NCBI RefSeq assembly: GCF_007678255.1
Contig: NZ_VEED01000008.1
Coordinates: 193,046 to 257,045, forward strand
DNA from: Bacillus sp. X1(2014)
GTDB lineage: Bacteria; Bacillota; Bacilli; Bacillales_B; DSM-18226
Reading direction: 5' to 3'
Length of the DNA stretch: 64,000 bases
Shown: in pieces, positions 26,695 to 34,489 of the stretch
Layout: every line of letters starts with the position of its first letter
Numbering within the stretch: position 1 is the stretch's first letter
The notes under the pieces: generated by a model
Databases searched by the model: none
The model's input: the letters and a program-made list of their open reading frames with translations, nothing else
What the model was told of the DNA's origin: nothing
Made by a program: the position numbers and the translations under genes

Positions 26695-27664
26695 GGCCAT
26701 TAATTTATTTGAAATTAGTAATAAAACTGTTCAGAAGCTGAAAGGAAAAGACTTCCTACAGCTTTCTGATTTCAGTACAGATCAAATCCTCTATCTTTTA
26801 AACGAAGCGGTAGAGATGAAGAAACTCCAAAAACAAGGCAAACCACATCCGTATTTAGCCGGAAAGGTTTTAGGAATGATTTTTGAAAAATCCTCAACCC
26901 GTACAAGAGTATCATTTGAAGTAGGAATGCTGCAGCTCGGAGGACATGCGATATTTCTAAGTTCAAAAGATATCCAATTAGGTAGAGGAGAAAGCATATC
27001 AGATACGGCTAAAGTGTTGTCCCGTTATGTCGATGGATTAATGATTCGAACTTTTTCACATGATTCGGTAGAGGAATTAGCTGAACATGCAACAGTACCG
27101 GTCATTAATGGCTTAACCGATCTTCAACACCCAACTCAAGTGTTGGCAGATCTATTAACAATACTTGAACATAAAGGGAAATTAGCCGGCTTAAAGCTAT
27201 GCTATATCGGGGACGGTAATAACAATATGGCCCATTCGTTAATGGAGGGTGCCATGAAAGTCGGCATGGATATTAGCATTGCTAGTCCACCAGGCTATTT
27301 GCCTAATGGAAAAATAACCGAAGATGCTATCAAAGTGGGAAAACAAACTGGATGTTCACTGATAATTACAAATGATCCCCAAGAAGCGATTAAAGGTGCA
27401 GATGTCGTTGTAACAGATGTGTGGACCAGCATGGGGCAGGAAGAAGAAACGGAAAAGAGATTGAAGGCATTCCAAGGTTTCCAAGTAAATGAAGAACTGT
27501 GCAAGTTTGCAAAAGATGATTATATCTTTTTACATTGTTTGCCGGCACACCGTGGCGAAGAAGTAACAGCAGAGGTCATTGATGGTCCTCAATCAGTTGT
27601 TTTTGATGAAGCTGAGAACCGCCTGCATGCTCAAAAAGCAATTTTAAAACTTTTACTAGAATAA
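26687..27664 (+). CDS. argF: Ornithine carbamoyltransferase
   Basis: 325 residues. Joins carbamoyl phosphate and ornithine to citrulline. The carbamoyl-phosphate motif SSTRTRVSFE, LQHPTQVLADL, the ornithine-binding DVWTSMGQEEE and the catalytic HCLPAHRGEEV are intact. The anabolic enzyme is implied by the biosynthetic neighbours. The ATG at 26687 follows GAGAGAGGTG with six-nt spacing; a GTG at 26678 overlaps that site. Last gene of the first arg transcription unit; no terminator is visible before the argG promoter, so readthrough into argGH is possible. Confidence 0.93.
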   Translation: MGEAINLFEISNKTVQKLKGKDFLQLSDFSTDQILYLLNEAVEMKKLQKQGKPHPYLAGKVLGMIFEKSSTRTRVSFEVGMLQLGGHAIFLSSKDIQLGRGESISDTAKVLSRYVDGLMIRTFSHDSVEELAEHATVPVINGLTDLQHPTQVLADLLTILEHKGKLAGLKLCYIGDGNNNMAHSLMEGAMKVGMDISIASPPGYLPNGKITEDAIKVGKQTGCSLIITNDPQEAIKGADVVVTDVWTSMGQEEETEKRLKAFQGFQVNEELCKFAKDDYIFLHCLPAHRGEEVTAEVIDGPQSVVFDEAENRLHAQKAILKLLLE

Positions 27665-27667
27665 TAG

Positions 27668-27705
27668 TTTCACTTTCTATGGAACTTGGTGTATAATAAT
27701 TCTAT
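27668..27705 (+). promoter_or_regulatory. argG promoter with second ARG box
   Basis: TTTCAC (27668-27673) and TATAAT (27692-27697) with an 18-nt spacer. GGTGTATAATAATTCTAT (27688-27705) matches 15 of 18 positions of the ArgR/AhrC box and shares TGTATAATAATTC with the argC operator. Confidence 0.7.
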
Positions 27706-27749
27706 CGGTTGGATAAAAATACATTGATAGTAAGAGGAGAATTATAAAA

Positions 27750-28961
27750 ATGACAAAAGAAAAAATCGTTCTAGCCTATTCAGGCGGTTTAGATACATCT
27801 GTATCAGTAAAATGGATACAAGAAAAATATGGTTACGATGTGATTGCATTAGGTCTCGATGTCGGTGAAGGAAAAGACCTAGAGGCAATTAAAAATAAAG
27901 CACTGAATGTTGGTGCGGTAAAAGCCTATATGATCGATGCAAAAGAATTATTAGCAAAAGAATATATTTTACCTGCCTTAAAAGCGAATTGTTTATATGA
28001 AGGGAAATATCCATTATCATCAGCCCTTTCTCGCCCATTAATCTCTAAATTATTAGTGGAGGTAGCAGAAAAAGAGGGAGCTACTGCTGTAGCCCATGGA
28101 TGTACGGGGAAAGGAAATGACCAAGTTCGTTTTGAAGTTTCCATTCAAGCTTTAAACCCAAGCCTAAAGGTCGTTGCCCCTGTTCGTGAATGGGGAATGA
28201 CTCGTGACGAAGAAATCAAATATGCTGAGGAAAACGGTATTCCAATTCCCGTTGATTTAGATAACCCGTTCTCAATTGATGCCAACATTTGGGGCCGTGC
28301 ATGTGAGGCAGGAGTGTTGGAAGATCCGTGGGCTGAGGCACCAGAAGCAGCCTTCGATTGGACGAATCCGATTGAGTTAACTCCTGATGAGGCTGAATAT
28401 GTTGAAATAGAATTTGAACAGGGCGTACCAGTAGCTCTTAACGGTGAAAAACTTCCGCTTGTACAATTAATTGAAACTATCAATGCCCTTGGCGGCAAAC
28501 ACGGTGTAGGCCGTATCGACCATATCGAAAATAGATTAGTGGGGATTAAATCTCGTGAAGTCTATGAAAATCCTGCTGCACTCATTTTAATCAATGCTCA
28601 TAAAGAATTAGAGTTTTTAACCTTAACTCGTGAGGTATCTCAATTTAAAACACAAGTTGAACAGCAAATGGCTAAAATCATTTATGAAGGACTTTGGTAT
28701 TCTCCTATCAAACCAGCACTTGATGCGTTTATTGATGAAACGCAAAAGACGGTTACAGGTACCATCCGCGTCAAGCTTCATAAAGGGAATCATACGGTTG
28801 TAGGTAGAAAGTCTCCATTCAGCCTATACAATGAGGAACTTGCAACATACTCAAAGGGCGATGCGTTTGATCATAATGCAGCCGTAGGATTTATTAAAAT
28901 TTGGGGTTTACCGACAAAGGTTAATTCAGAAGTGAATAAAAAGGAATCTATTTTAAAATAA
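27750..28961 (+). CDS. argG: Argininosuccinate synthase
   Basis: 403 residues. Condenses citrulline and aspartate with ATP. N-terminal PP-loop [30 protein letters not shown] and [13 protein letters not shown] are family signatures. The SD AGAGGAG precedes the ATG. It has its own promoter with an ARG box and is followed by argH after a small hairpin, so argG and argH form a second unit adjacent to the first (in B. subtilis argGH is unlinked). Confidence 0.93.
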   Translation: MTKEKIVLAYSGGLDTSVSVKWIQEKYGYDVIALGLDVGEGKDLEAIKNKALNVGAVKAYMIDAKELLAKEYILPALKANCLYEGKYPLSSALSRPLISKLLVEVAEKEGATAVAHGCTGKGNDQVRFEVSIQALNPSLKVVAPVREWGMTRDEEIKYAEENGIPIPVDLDNPFSIDANIWGRACEAGVLEDPWAEAPEAAFDWTNPIELTPDEAEYVEIEFEQGVPVALNGEKLPLVQLIETINALGGKHGVGRIDHIENRLVGIKSREVYENPAALILINAHKELEFLTLTREVSQFKTQVEQQMAKIIYEGLWYSPIKPALDAFIDETQKTVTGTIRVKLHKGNHTVVGRKSPFSLYNEELATYSKGDAFDHNAAVGFIKIWGLPTKVNSEVNKKESILK

Positions 28962-28969
28962 TTCGGATT

Positions 28970-28992
28970 GCCCTCGAGTCCTTTTCGAGGGC
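28970..28992 (+). terminator. Hairpin between argG and argH
   Basis: GCCCTCGA pairs with TCGAGGGC around a short loop; only TCTGTTGTT follows, so it is more likely an attenuating or mRNA-stability hairpin than a full terminator. Confidence 0.5.
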
Positions 28993-29023
28993 TCTGTTGT
29001 TAGGGGTTAAGGAGGAACACTAC

Positions 29024-30400
29024 ATGTCTAAGTTATGGGGCGGCCGTTTTACAAAAGAAACCAATAAGCTAGTAGAGGAATTCACAGCCTCAATATCTTT
29101 TGATCAAAAGTTAGCTAAAGAGGATATTGCTGGAAGCCTCGCTCATGTGCAAATGCTGGGGGAGTGTGGCATTATTCCCGTGGAGGATGCCGAGAAAATT
29201 AAGGATGGTCTTCTCACCATAAAAAAGCTGGTTGATAATAATCAGGTTGAATTTTTAGTTGAAGATGAAGATATCCATATGAATATTGAAAAACTATTAA
29301 TTGAAAAAATCGGTCCTGTCGGTGGGAAACTTCATACAGGTCGCAGTCGTAATGATCAGGTGGCTACCGATATGCATCTGTATTTAAGAACAAAAACGAC
29401 GGAACTTATTAAGTTAGTAGAAGATGTTCAACAGGCATTAATCAAGCAGGCGAAAGAGAATGTCCAAACCTTAATTCCTGGATATACACATTTGCAGCGA
29501 GCCCAGCCTGTCTCCTTCGCCCATCATTTAATGGCGTATTTTTGGATGTTTGAACGTGATAAAGAGCGATTGATTGATAGTTTGAAGCGTATCAATTGGC
29601 TCCCGCTTGGTTCAGGGGCATTGGCAGGAACAACATTTCCGATTAACCGCGAACGTGTCGCTGAATTGTTAGGGTTTGAAACAGTTTATCCAAATAGTAT
29701 GGATGCTGTTAGTGATCGTGACTTTATTCTTGAATTTTTATCAATCGGTTCGATTATCATGACTCATATTTCCAGATTATCAGAAGAACTTGTCATTTGG
29801 TCAAGTCAGGAGTTTCAGTTTGTGGAACTGGACGATTCCTTCTGCACAGGGTCAAGTATTATGCCGCAAAAGAAAAATCCAGATGTACCAGAGCTTCTTC
29901 GTGGGAAAACAGGACGTACCTATGGTAATTTAATTGGTTTGCTGACCGTTCTTAAAGGCTTACCTCTCGCTTATAACAAGGATTTACAAGAAGATAAGGA
30001 AGGTATGTTTGATACCGTTGAAACGTTGGAAGGTTCTTTAATGTTATTAGCGCCGATGATTGAAACCATGACGGTTAATAAAGATATCATGCGTAAGGCT
30101 ATTAACAATGATTTTTCTAATGCTACAGATATTGCCGATTACTTGGTGAGAAAAGGTTTGCCTTTCCGTGATGCTCATGAAGTGATTGGAAAAATTGTTT
30201 TATATGCGATCCAGAATAACAAATTTTTGCTGGATTTGAGCTTCGATGAATATCAAAACTTTAGTCCATTATTTGAGGAAGATATTTATGCGGTATTAGC
30301 TCCAGAGCATGTGGTGGCAGTTCGAAACAGCTTTGGTGGAACATCACCAGAGCAAGTTGAGAAGCAAATCAAGCTAGCAGAGGGAAAACTGCAGCGATAA
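29024..30400 (+). CDS. argH: Argininosuccinate lyase
   Basis: 458 residues, fumarase/aspartase superfamily. Splits argininosuccinate to arginine and fumarate. KLWGGRF at the N-terminus, [25 protein letters not shown] [15 protein letters not shown] with the catalytic His, and the mobile loop [16 protein letters not shown] are intact. The ATG at 29024 has AAGGAGG nine nt upstream. Ends the arginine cluster with a terminator. Confidence 0.93.
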   Translation: MSKLWGGRFTKETNKLVEEFTASISFDQKLAKEDIAGSLAHVQMLGECGIIPVEDAEKIKDGLLTIKKLVDNNQVEFLVEDEDIHMNIEKLLIEKIGPVGGKLHTGRSRNDQVATDMHLYLRTKTTELIKLVEDVQQALIKQAKENVQTLIPGYTHLQRAQPVSFAHHLMAYFWMFERDKERLIDSLKRINWLPLGSGALAGTTFPINRERVAELLGFETVYPNSMDAVSDRDFILEFLSIGSIIMTHISRLSEELVIWSSQEFQFVELDDSFCTGSSIMPQKKNPDVPELLRGKTGRTYGNLIGLLTVLKGLPLAYNKDLQEDKEGMFDTVETLEGSLMLLAPMIETMTVNKDIMRKAINNDFSNATDIADYLVRKGLPFRDAHEVIGKIVLYAIQNNKFLLDLSFDEYQNFSPLFEEDIYAVLAPEHVVAVRNSFGGTSPEQVEKQIKLAEGKLQR

Positions 30401-30414
30401 AAATGAAATTATAG

Positions 30415-30440
30415 AAGCCTGCCATTTGGCAGGCTTTTAA
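30415..30440 (+). terminator. Terminator of argG-argH
   Basis: AAGCCTGCC (30415-30423) pairs with GGCAGGCTT (30428-30436), followed by TTAATTT. Confidence 0.8.
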
Positions 30441-30518
30441 TTTGAATAAATTGTATTAATTACGAAAATATTAGATAATCTCTTTATGAGAAATTTTTAC
30501 AATGAGTGGAGGGAAATA

Positions 30519-31376
30519 ATGAAAATTCGTGTTTCTGCCGTGCAGTACCATCTACATTCTGCTCAATCCTTTGAGGAATTTGCATCACAATGTGAACACT
30601 ACATAAAAACCGCGGAGGAATTTGGGGCAGAGTTTGTCCTTTTTCCAGAGTTCTTTACTACCCAGCTATTATCGATTGGTAATGGACAAGGGCAAAGTCT
30701 AAGCATCAATGATCTGCCGAGATTTACTGAGCAATATAGAGAACTATTTTCTAATTTTGCCAAAAATACAAACATGCATATTATTGCTGGAACGCACGTG
30801 ATTGAAAAGGATGGCAAGCTGTATAATACTGCTCATTTATTTTATCCAGATGGGAGGATTGGTGAGCAGGCAAAACTCCATATTACACCGACCGAAGTCA
30901 ATGAATGGAATATGGCACCAGGGGATTCCTTTCAAATCTTTGAAACAGAAAAAGGAAAAATCGCCCTCCTTACTTGTTATGATATTGAATTCCCTGAAAT
31001 CGTGCGGATGGCAAAGGCCAAGGGTGCTGATATAATTTTCTGTCCATCCTGTACAGATGATCGGCATGGTTTTCACCGTGTCCGCTATACCAGCCATGCA
31101 CGGGCAATCGAGAATCAAATATATGTGGTCTTAACAGGAACAGTTGGTTCATTGCCGACCGTTGACTTTATGCGCGCTAATTTTGGTCAAGCGGTAATCA
31201 TTACTCCAAACGATATTCCATTTCCACCTAAAGGTATATTGGTGGAGGGTGAAATTAATAATGACATGATTGTGACGGGTGACCTGGATCTAGATTTGTT
31301 ATATGAAGTGAGAGAACGAGGATCGGTTACAACCTGGCGTGATCGCAGAACTGATTTATACACAGACTGGGAATAG
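30519..31376 (+). CDS. Carbon-nitrogen hydrolase (nitrilase superfamily)
   Basis: 285 residues. The Glu-Lys-Cys triad is visible: Glu44 (LFPEFFT), Lys119 (AKLHITP) and Cys153 (LLTCYDIEFPE). YVVLTGTVGSLP and AIENQIYVV belong to the branch represented by the C-terminal half of B. subtilis YhcX, a GNAT-amidohydrolase fusion. Substrate unknown; an omega-amide or amidated small molecule is likely by family. ATG 30519 is preceded by GGAGGGA. It is followed 23 nt later by the matching GNAT protein as a separate gene. Confidence 0.82.
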   Translation: MKIRVSAVQYHLHSAQSFEEFASQCEHYIKTAEEFGAEFVLFPEFFTTQLLSIGNGQGQSLSINDLPRFTEQYRELFSNFAKNTNMHIIAGTHVIEKDGKLYNTAHLFYPDGRIGEQAKLHITPTEVNEWNMAPGDSFQIFETEKGKIALLTCYDIEFPEIVRMAKAKGADIIFCPSCTDDRHGFHRVRYTSHARAIENQIYVVLTGTVGSLPTVDFMRANFGQAVIITPNDIPFPPKGILVEGEINNDMIVTGDLDLDLLYEVRERGSVTTWRDRRTDLYTDWE

Positions 31377-31399
31377 TGAACAGAAGGGGTGGGTTTAGT

Positions 31400-32062
31400 A
31401 TGTATCGAAGTGAATTTTACGTCTTTGACCAAGAACGACCTGTACCGGTTATCATTCGTAATTATTCAAAACAGGATTTTGACGATCTTATTAAGATTCA
31501 ATCCGAGTGCTTCCCACCTCCTTTTCCGTCAGAGTTATGGTGGAATAAAGAGCAATTAACCAATCATGTGGCCCTGTTTCCAGAAGGGGCTTTATGTATT
31601 GAAGTGGATGGTGAATTAGCAGGCTCGTTAACAGGCTTAATTACGGACTTTGACCCAAGTGATAAAAACCATACGTGGGAAGAAATCACTGACCATGGAT
31701 ATATTCGAAACCATCAGCCAAGGGGGAATACCTTGTACATCGTTGATATCAGTGTCCGCCCCAGGTACCGTAAACTAGGGTTAGGAAAATTGATGATGCA
31801 TGCGATGTACCATGTAGTGATCGAGGAAGGTTTAGAACGATTACTAGGCGGCGGAAGAATGCCGGGATATCATAAAGCAGCCAACCACATGACACCAGAG
31901 CAATATTTAGCATCTACCATTAAAGGAGATTTAAAGGATCCTGTTATTACTTTCTTACTGCGCTGTGGCCGTGTGCCAGTAGGTATTGTAGAAAACTATC
32001 TAGAGGATGAAGAATCCTGCGATTATGCGGTATTAATGGAATGGAAAAACCCTTTTAAATGA
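31400..32062 (+). CDS. GNAT-family acetyltransferase matching the N-terminal half of YhcX
   Basis: 220 residues. A GNAT fold with the acetyl-CoA segment VDISVRPRYRKLGLGKLMMHAM (Q/RxxGxG/A loop RKLGLGK). The region LLGGGRMPGYHKAANHM, then LKDPVITFLLRCGRVPVGIVENYLEDEES and LMEWKNPF, is what I recall from the GNAT part of YhcX-type fusions. Here it is encoded separately downstream of the amidohydrolase, so the two probably work on the same small molecule or as a complex (inference). ATG 31400 follows GGGGTGGG; the end overlaps an ATG at 32059, but the next gene more likely starts at 32080. Confidence 0.75.
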   Translation: MYRSEFYVFDQERPVPVIIRNYSKQDFDDLIKIQSECFPPPFPSELWWNKEQLTNHVALFPEGALCIEVDGELAGSLTGLITDFDPSDKNHTWEEITDHGYIRNHQPRGNTLYIVDISVRPRYRKLGLGKLMMHAMYHVVIEEGLERLLGGGRMPGYHKAANHMTPEQYLASTIKGDLKDPVITFLLRCGRVPVGIVENYLEDEESCDYAVLMEWKNPFK

Positions 32063-32079
32063 ATAGGAGGTACATCGGA

Positions 32080-32751
32080 ATGGATTATATTAGAATCACG
32101 AATATAGATGATCCGAATTTTAGAAAGCTTCATAACTTAATGGGAGAAATTTTCCCCCCTGAAGAAGTGCTGGAGTATGAGCTATGGAAAGAGCCATTAG
32201 AAGACCCGAGTATTCGCGTATTTGTAGCAGTCGATGGTGATAAAGTCTTAGGTGCAACTGAATACCGGTACTATCCTGATTGGAATATTGCCATGACAGA
32301 TTTTACAATCATCAGTAAACCTGGCCACAGTCTTGGTCGATTTTTAGCTAAAAACCGATTAAAGGATTTACAACAATTAGCCAACGAAAATGGAAAAGAT
32401 CTATATGGAATGTTTGCAGAAATATACGATCCGTACAGGGTGGAACATCACGAATTTGGCGGCGTAAAGGTTATGGATCCTTTTGTGCGACGTGAAGTCC
32501 TTTCCCATCTGGGGTACATGCGCATTGATATTTCGTATGTTCATCCTTCTTGGGAAAACAATGGGGAAGCCGTAACAGGGCTTGATTTATGTTTCATGCC
32601 AATAGATGAAAATATAGATACATTACCGGCAAATCTAGTAAAGGATTTCCTAACGACCTATTATTCCATTCTTTCAAATAAACCGAAGGAGTGGTTAGAA
32701 ATGATAGACCTTCTGGGGGACAAGGGAGAAGTAACTCTGTTACCTCTGTAA
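32080..32751 (+). CDS. Divergent GNAT-like protein, third gene of the amidohydrolase cluster
   Basis: 223 residues. ISKPGHSLGRFLAKNRLKDL is at the position of a GNAT acetyl-CoA loop but without the normal Q/RxxGxG/A; the preceding strand TDFTIIS and the N-terminal FPPEEVLEYELW are GNAT-like. The end (DFLTTYYSILSNKPKEWLEMIDLL) is helical. It could bind acyl-CoA or be an inactive partner. ATG 32080 has AGGAGG nine nt upstream. The three genes 30519-32751 are close-packed on one strand. Family placement is tentative. Confidence 0.6.
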   Translation: MDYIRITNIDDPNFRKLHNLMGEIFPPEEVLEYELWKEPLEDPSIRVFVAVDGDKVLGATEYRYYPDWNIAMTDFTIISKPGHSLGRFLAKNRLKDLQQLANENGKDLYGMFAEIYDPYRVEHHEFGGVKVMDPFVRREVLSHLGYMRIDISYVHPSWENNGEAVTGLDLCFMPIDENIDTLPANLVKDFLTTYYSILSNKPKEWLEMIDLLGDKGEVTLLPL

Positions 32752-32773
32752 AAAAAAGAAATTTCAAATAATA

Positions 32774-32802
32774 TTGACAACTACAAAGGATTCAACTAGA
32801 AT
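32774..32802 (+). promoter_or_regulatory. Promoter of the SAM riboswitch-hom unit
   Basis: TTGACA (32774-32779) and TAGAAT (32797-32802) with a 17-nt spacer, ending about 40 nt before the first riboswitch helix. Confidence 0.7.
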
Positions 32803-32844
32803 TCTTTTTATAACTTGGAATTTTAATGAAACAACTACATAAAA

Positions 32845-32990
32845 CTCTTATCCAGAGCGGCGGAGGGACTAGGCCCGATGAAGCCCGGCAACCATCAAGG
32901 TAATTCTTGAAAAGGTGCTAATTCCTGCAGGTTATTTACCTGACAGATAAGAGGAGGAAACTAACCCTCTTCTTATGAAGAGGGTTTTTT
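32845..32990 (+). ncRNA. SAM-I (S-box) riboswitch with terminator
   Basis: P1 is CTCTTATC (32845-32852) with GATAAGAG (32946-32953). Between them are the S-box core blocks AGAGCGGCGGAGGGACTAGG, CCCGATGAAGCCCGGCAACC and AAGGTGCTAATTCCTGCAG. The terminator is AACCCTCTTC (32963-32972) with GAAGAGGGTT (32977-32986) and T6. The 3' strand of P1 (AAGAG) can pair with CTCTT of the terminator, the expected antiterminator switch: high SAM closes P1 and stops transcription before the homoserine dehydrogenase gene. Confidence 0.95.
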
Positions 32991-33030
32991 CTATTTGGCC
33001 ATGTCTAATATAAATGAAGGGTGGATTAAC

Positions 33031-34269
33031 ATGTCTGTAATAAAAGTAGCAATACTAGGTTTCGGAACAGTCGGTGAAGGTGTTTATAGAACGATACAAT
33101 CCCATGCTCAAGAACTTGAGGGAGTATTAGGAAAAAGGGTCGAAGTTGCAGCCGTACTAATTAGAAATAAGCATAAAAAGAGAGATATTAATGAAGATGT
33201 ATTAGTCACTGCAGATTTCAATGAAATTTTAAGTCTTCCTCAACTTGATGTTATTGTCGAAGCAATTGTCAATAAAGAACCCACTTTTACATTTATAAAA
33301 CAAGCGATTCAAAGAGGGTGCCACATAATTACTGCTAATAAAGAAATGTTTGCACACCACGGGAATGACCTGCTCGAGTTAGCTAAGCAGCATAATGTTT
33401 CAGTAGGTTACGAAGCGACAGTTGCGGGTGGTATACCTGTTATTCAAACCTTAAGGCAGTTATTAAATGTAAACCGTGTTCATCACGTGCAAGGAATACT
33501 AAATGGAACATCGAATTTCATCTTAACGGAAATGCGTGAGAAGAAGCAGTCATTTGCTGACGCCTTAAGTCAAGCACAAGCAAAGGGGTTTGCTGAAGCA
33601 GACCCAACCAATGATGTGGAGGGCTTTGATGCTTTTTATAAAACAATGATTCTTAGCAGAATTGCATTTGGTGAGGAACCAAATTGGGAGGATGTTGAAC
33701 GGGAAGGGATTACCTCAATTACAAGTGAATTAATCGAGGCGGCTGAAAGACTTGGTCTTAGGTTTAAACATATTGCAAGTATAAGTAAGAAAGGTGATCA
33801 AATTAAGGCCGCTGTTAGACCTGTCCTTGTTGGAAAGGATCATCCTTTTTATTCTATTGAAGGGGTAGAAAATGCCGTAAATGTTTACACAGATCTTGTT
33901 GGTAGTATTACATTACAAGGACCAGGTGCTGGCATGTTTCCAACAGCAAGTGCAGCAATCGAAGATTTAGTCTATGTCTGTCAAAATAAGCTGACAAATA
34001 AGTATTTCACAAAGACCCCAGCAATTCATTTAGGAGATAAAAAAGAGCATGCAGATGAATTATGGATAATTCAAGGTCTCACAAAAGATTATAACAACCC
34101 ACTAATTAAATGGATTACTCAACCTAGTGAGGAGACAGCAATTATCCGGGCAAATACTGAGTTAATTAAACAGTTAATTAGTGATCAGAACGTAAAGTGC
34201 TGCTTTCAAATTTTAGGGGAGTATGAAAAAGAAAGCAATGATAAAGAAGTAACATTAGCTGCCATATAA
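33031..34269 (+). CDS. hom: Homoserine dehydrogenase, SAM-riboswitch controlled
   Basis: 412 residues. NAD(P)-dependent reduction of aspartate semialdehyde to homoserine. N-terminal Rossmann motif VAILGFGTVGEGVY; IVEAIVNKEPTFTFIKQAI; catalytic-domain motifs ITANKEMFAHHG, GYEATVAGGIPVI, LNGTSNFILTEM and GFAEADPTNDVEGFDA (Asp and Lys residues of the active site). The C-terminal 60 residues are short and do not look like a clear ACT domain. Control by a SAM-I riboswitch points to methionine supply, so a second, threonine-linked hom is likely elsewhere (inference). ATG 33031 has AAGGGTGG upstream. Confidence 0.9.
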   Translation: MSVIKVAILGFGTVGEGVYRTIQSHAQELEGVLGKRVEVAAVLIRNKHKKRDINEDVLVTADFNEILSLPQLDVIVEAIVNKEPTFTFIKQAIQRGCHIITANKEMFAHHGNDLLELAKQHNVSVGYEATVAGGIPVIQTLRQLLNVNRVHHVQGILNGTSNFILTEMREKKQSFADALSQAQAKGFAEADPTNDVEGFDAFYKTMILSRIAFGEEPNWEDVEREGITSITSELIEAAERLGLRFKHIASISKKGDQIKAAVRPVLVGKDHPFYSIEGVENAVNVYTDLVGSITLQGPGAGMFPTASAAIEDLVYVCQNKLTNKYFTKTPAIHLGDKKEHADELWIIQGLTKDYNNPLIKWITQPSEETAIIRANTELIKQLISDQNVKCCFQILGEYEKESNDKEVTLAAI

Positions 34270-34294
34270 GTTAAAAAATAAGTAATTATTCCGT

Positions 34295-34322
34295 AAAAAA
34301 GAGCGCATGAGCTCTTTTTTTT
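34295..34322 (+). terminator. Terminator of hom
   Basis: AAAAAAGAGC (34295-34304) pairs with GCTCTTTTTT (34311-34320), loop GCATGA. Confidence 0.85.
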
Positions 34323-34444
34323 ATGAACTTCTATTCTCCTAATTGGAGGGAATCAACAAATAGCTAAAAAAATTAAATAAAGCAACCTATAAATGGGGAT
34401 AAGTTTAGTCAAAATCAAATGGTATTCATATTGTGTAAAAGCAA

Positions 34445-34472
34445 ACCAAATGGACTAGTTATTCATAAAGTA
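34445..34472 (+). promoter_or_regulatory. Possible SigK-type promoter of the glycosyltransferase pair
   Basis: CATAAAGTA (34464-34472) matches the SigK -10 CATANNNTA, with AC 17 nt upstream (34445-34446). The implied 5' leader is only about 10 nt, which weakens the case. Confidence 0.3.
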
Positions 34473-34489
34473 AATTGAAGAGGTGCGTC

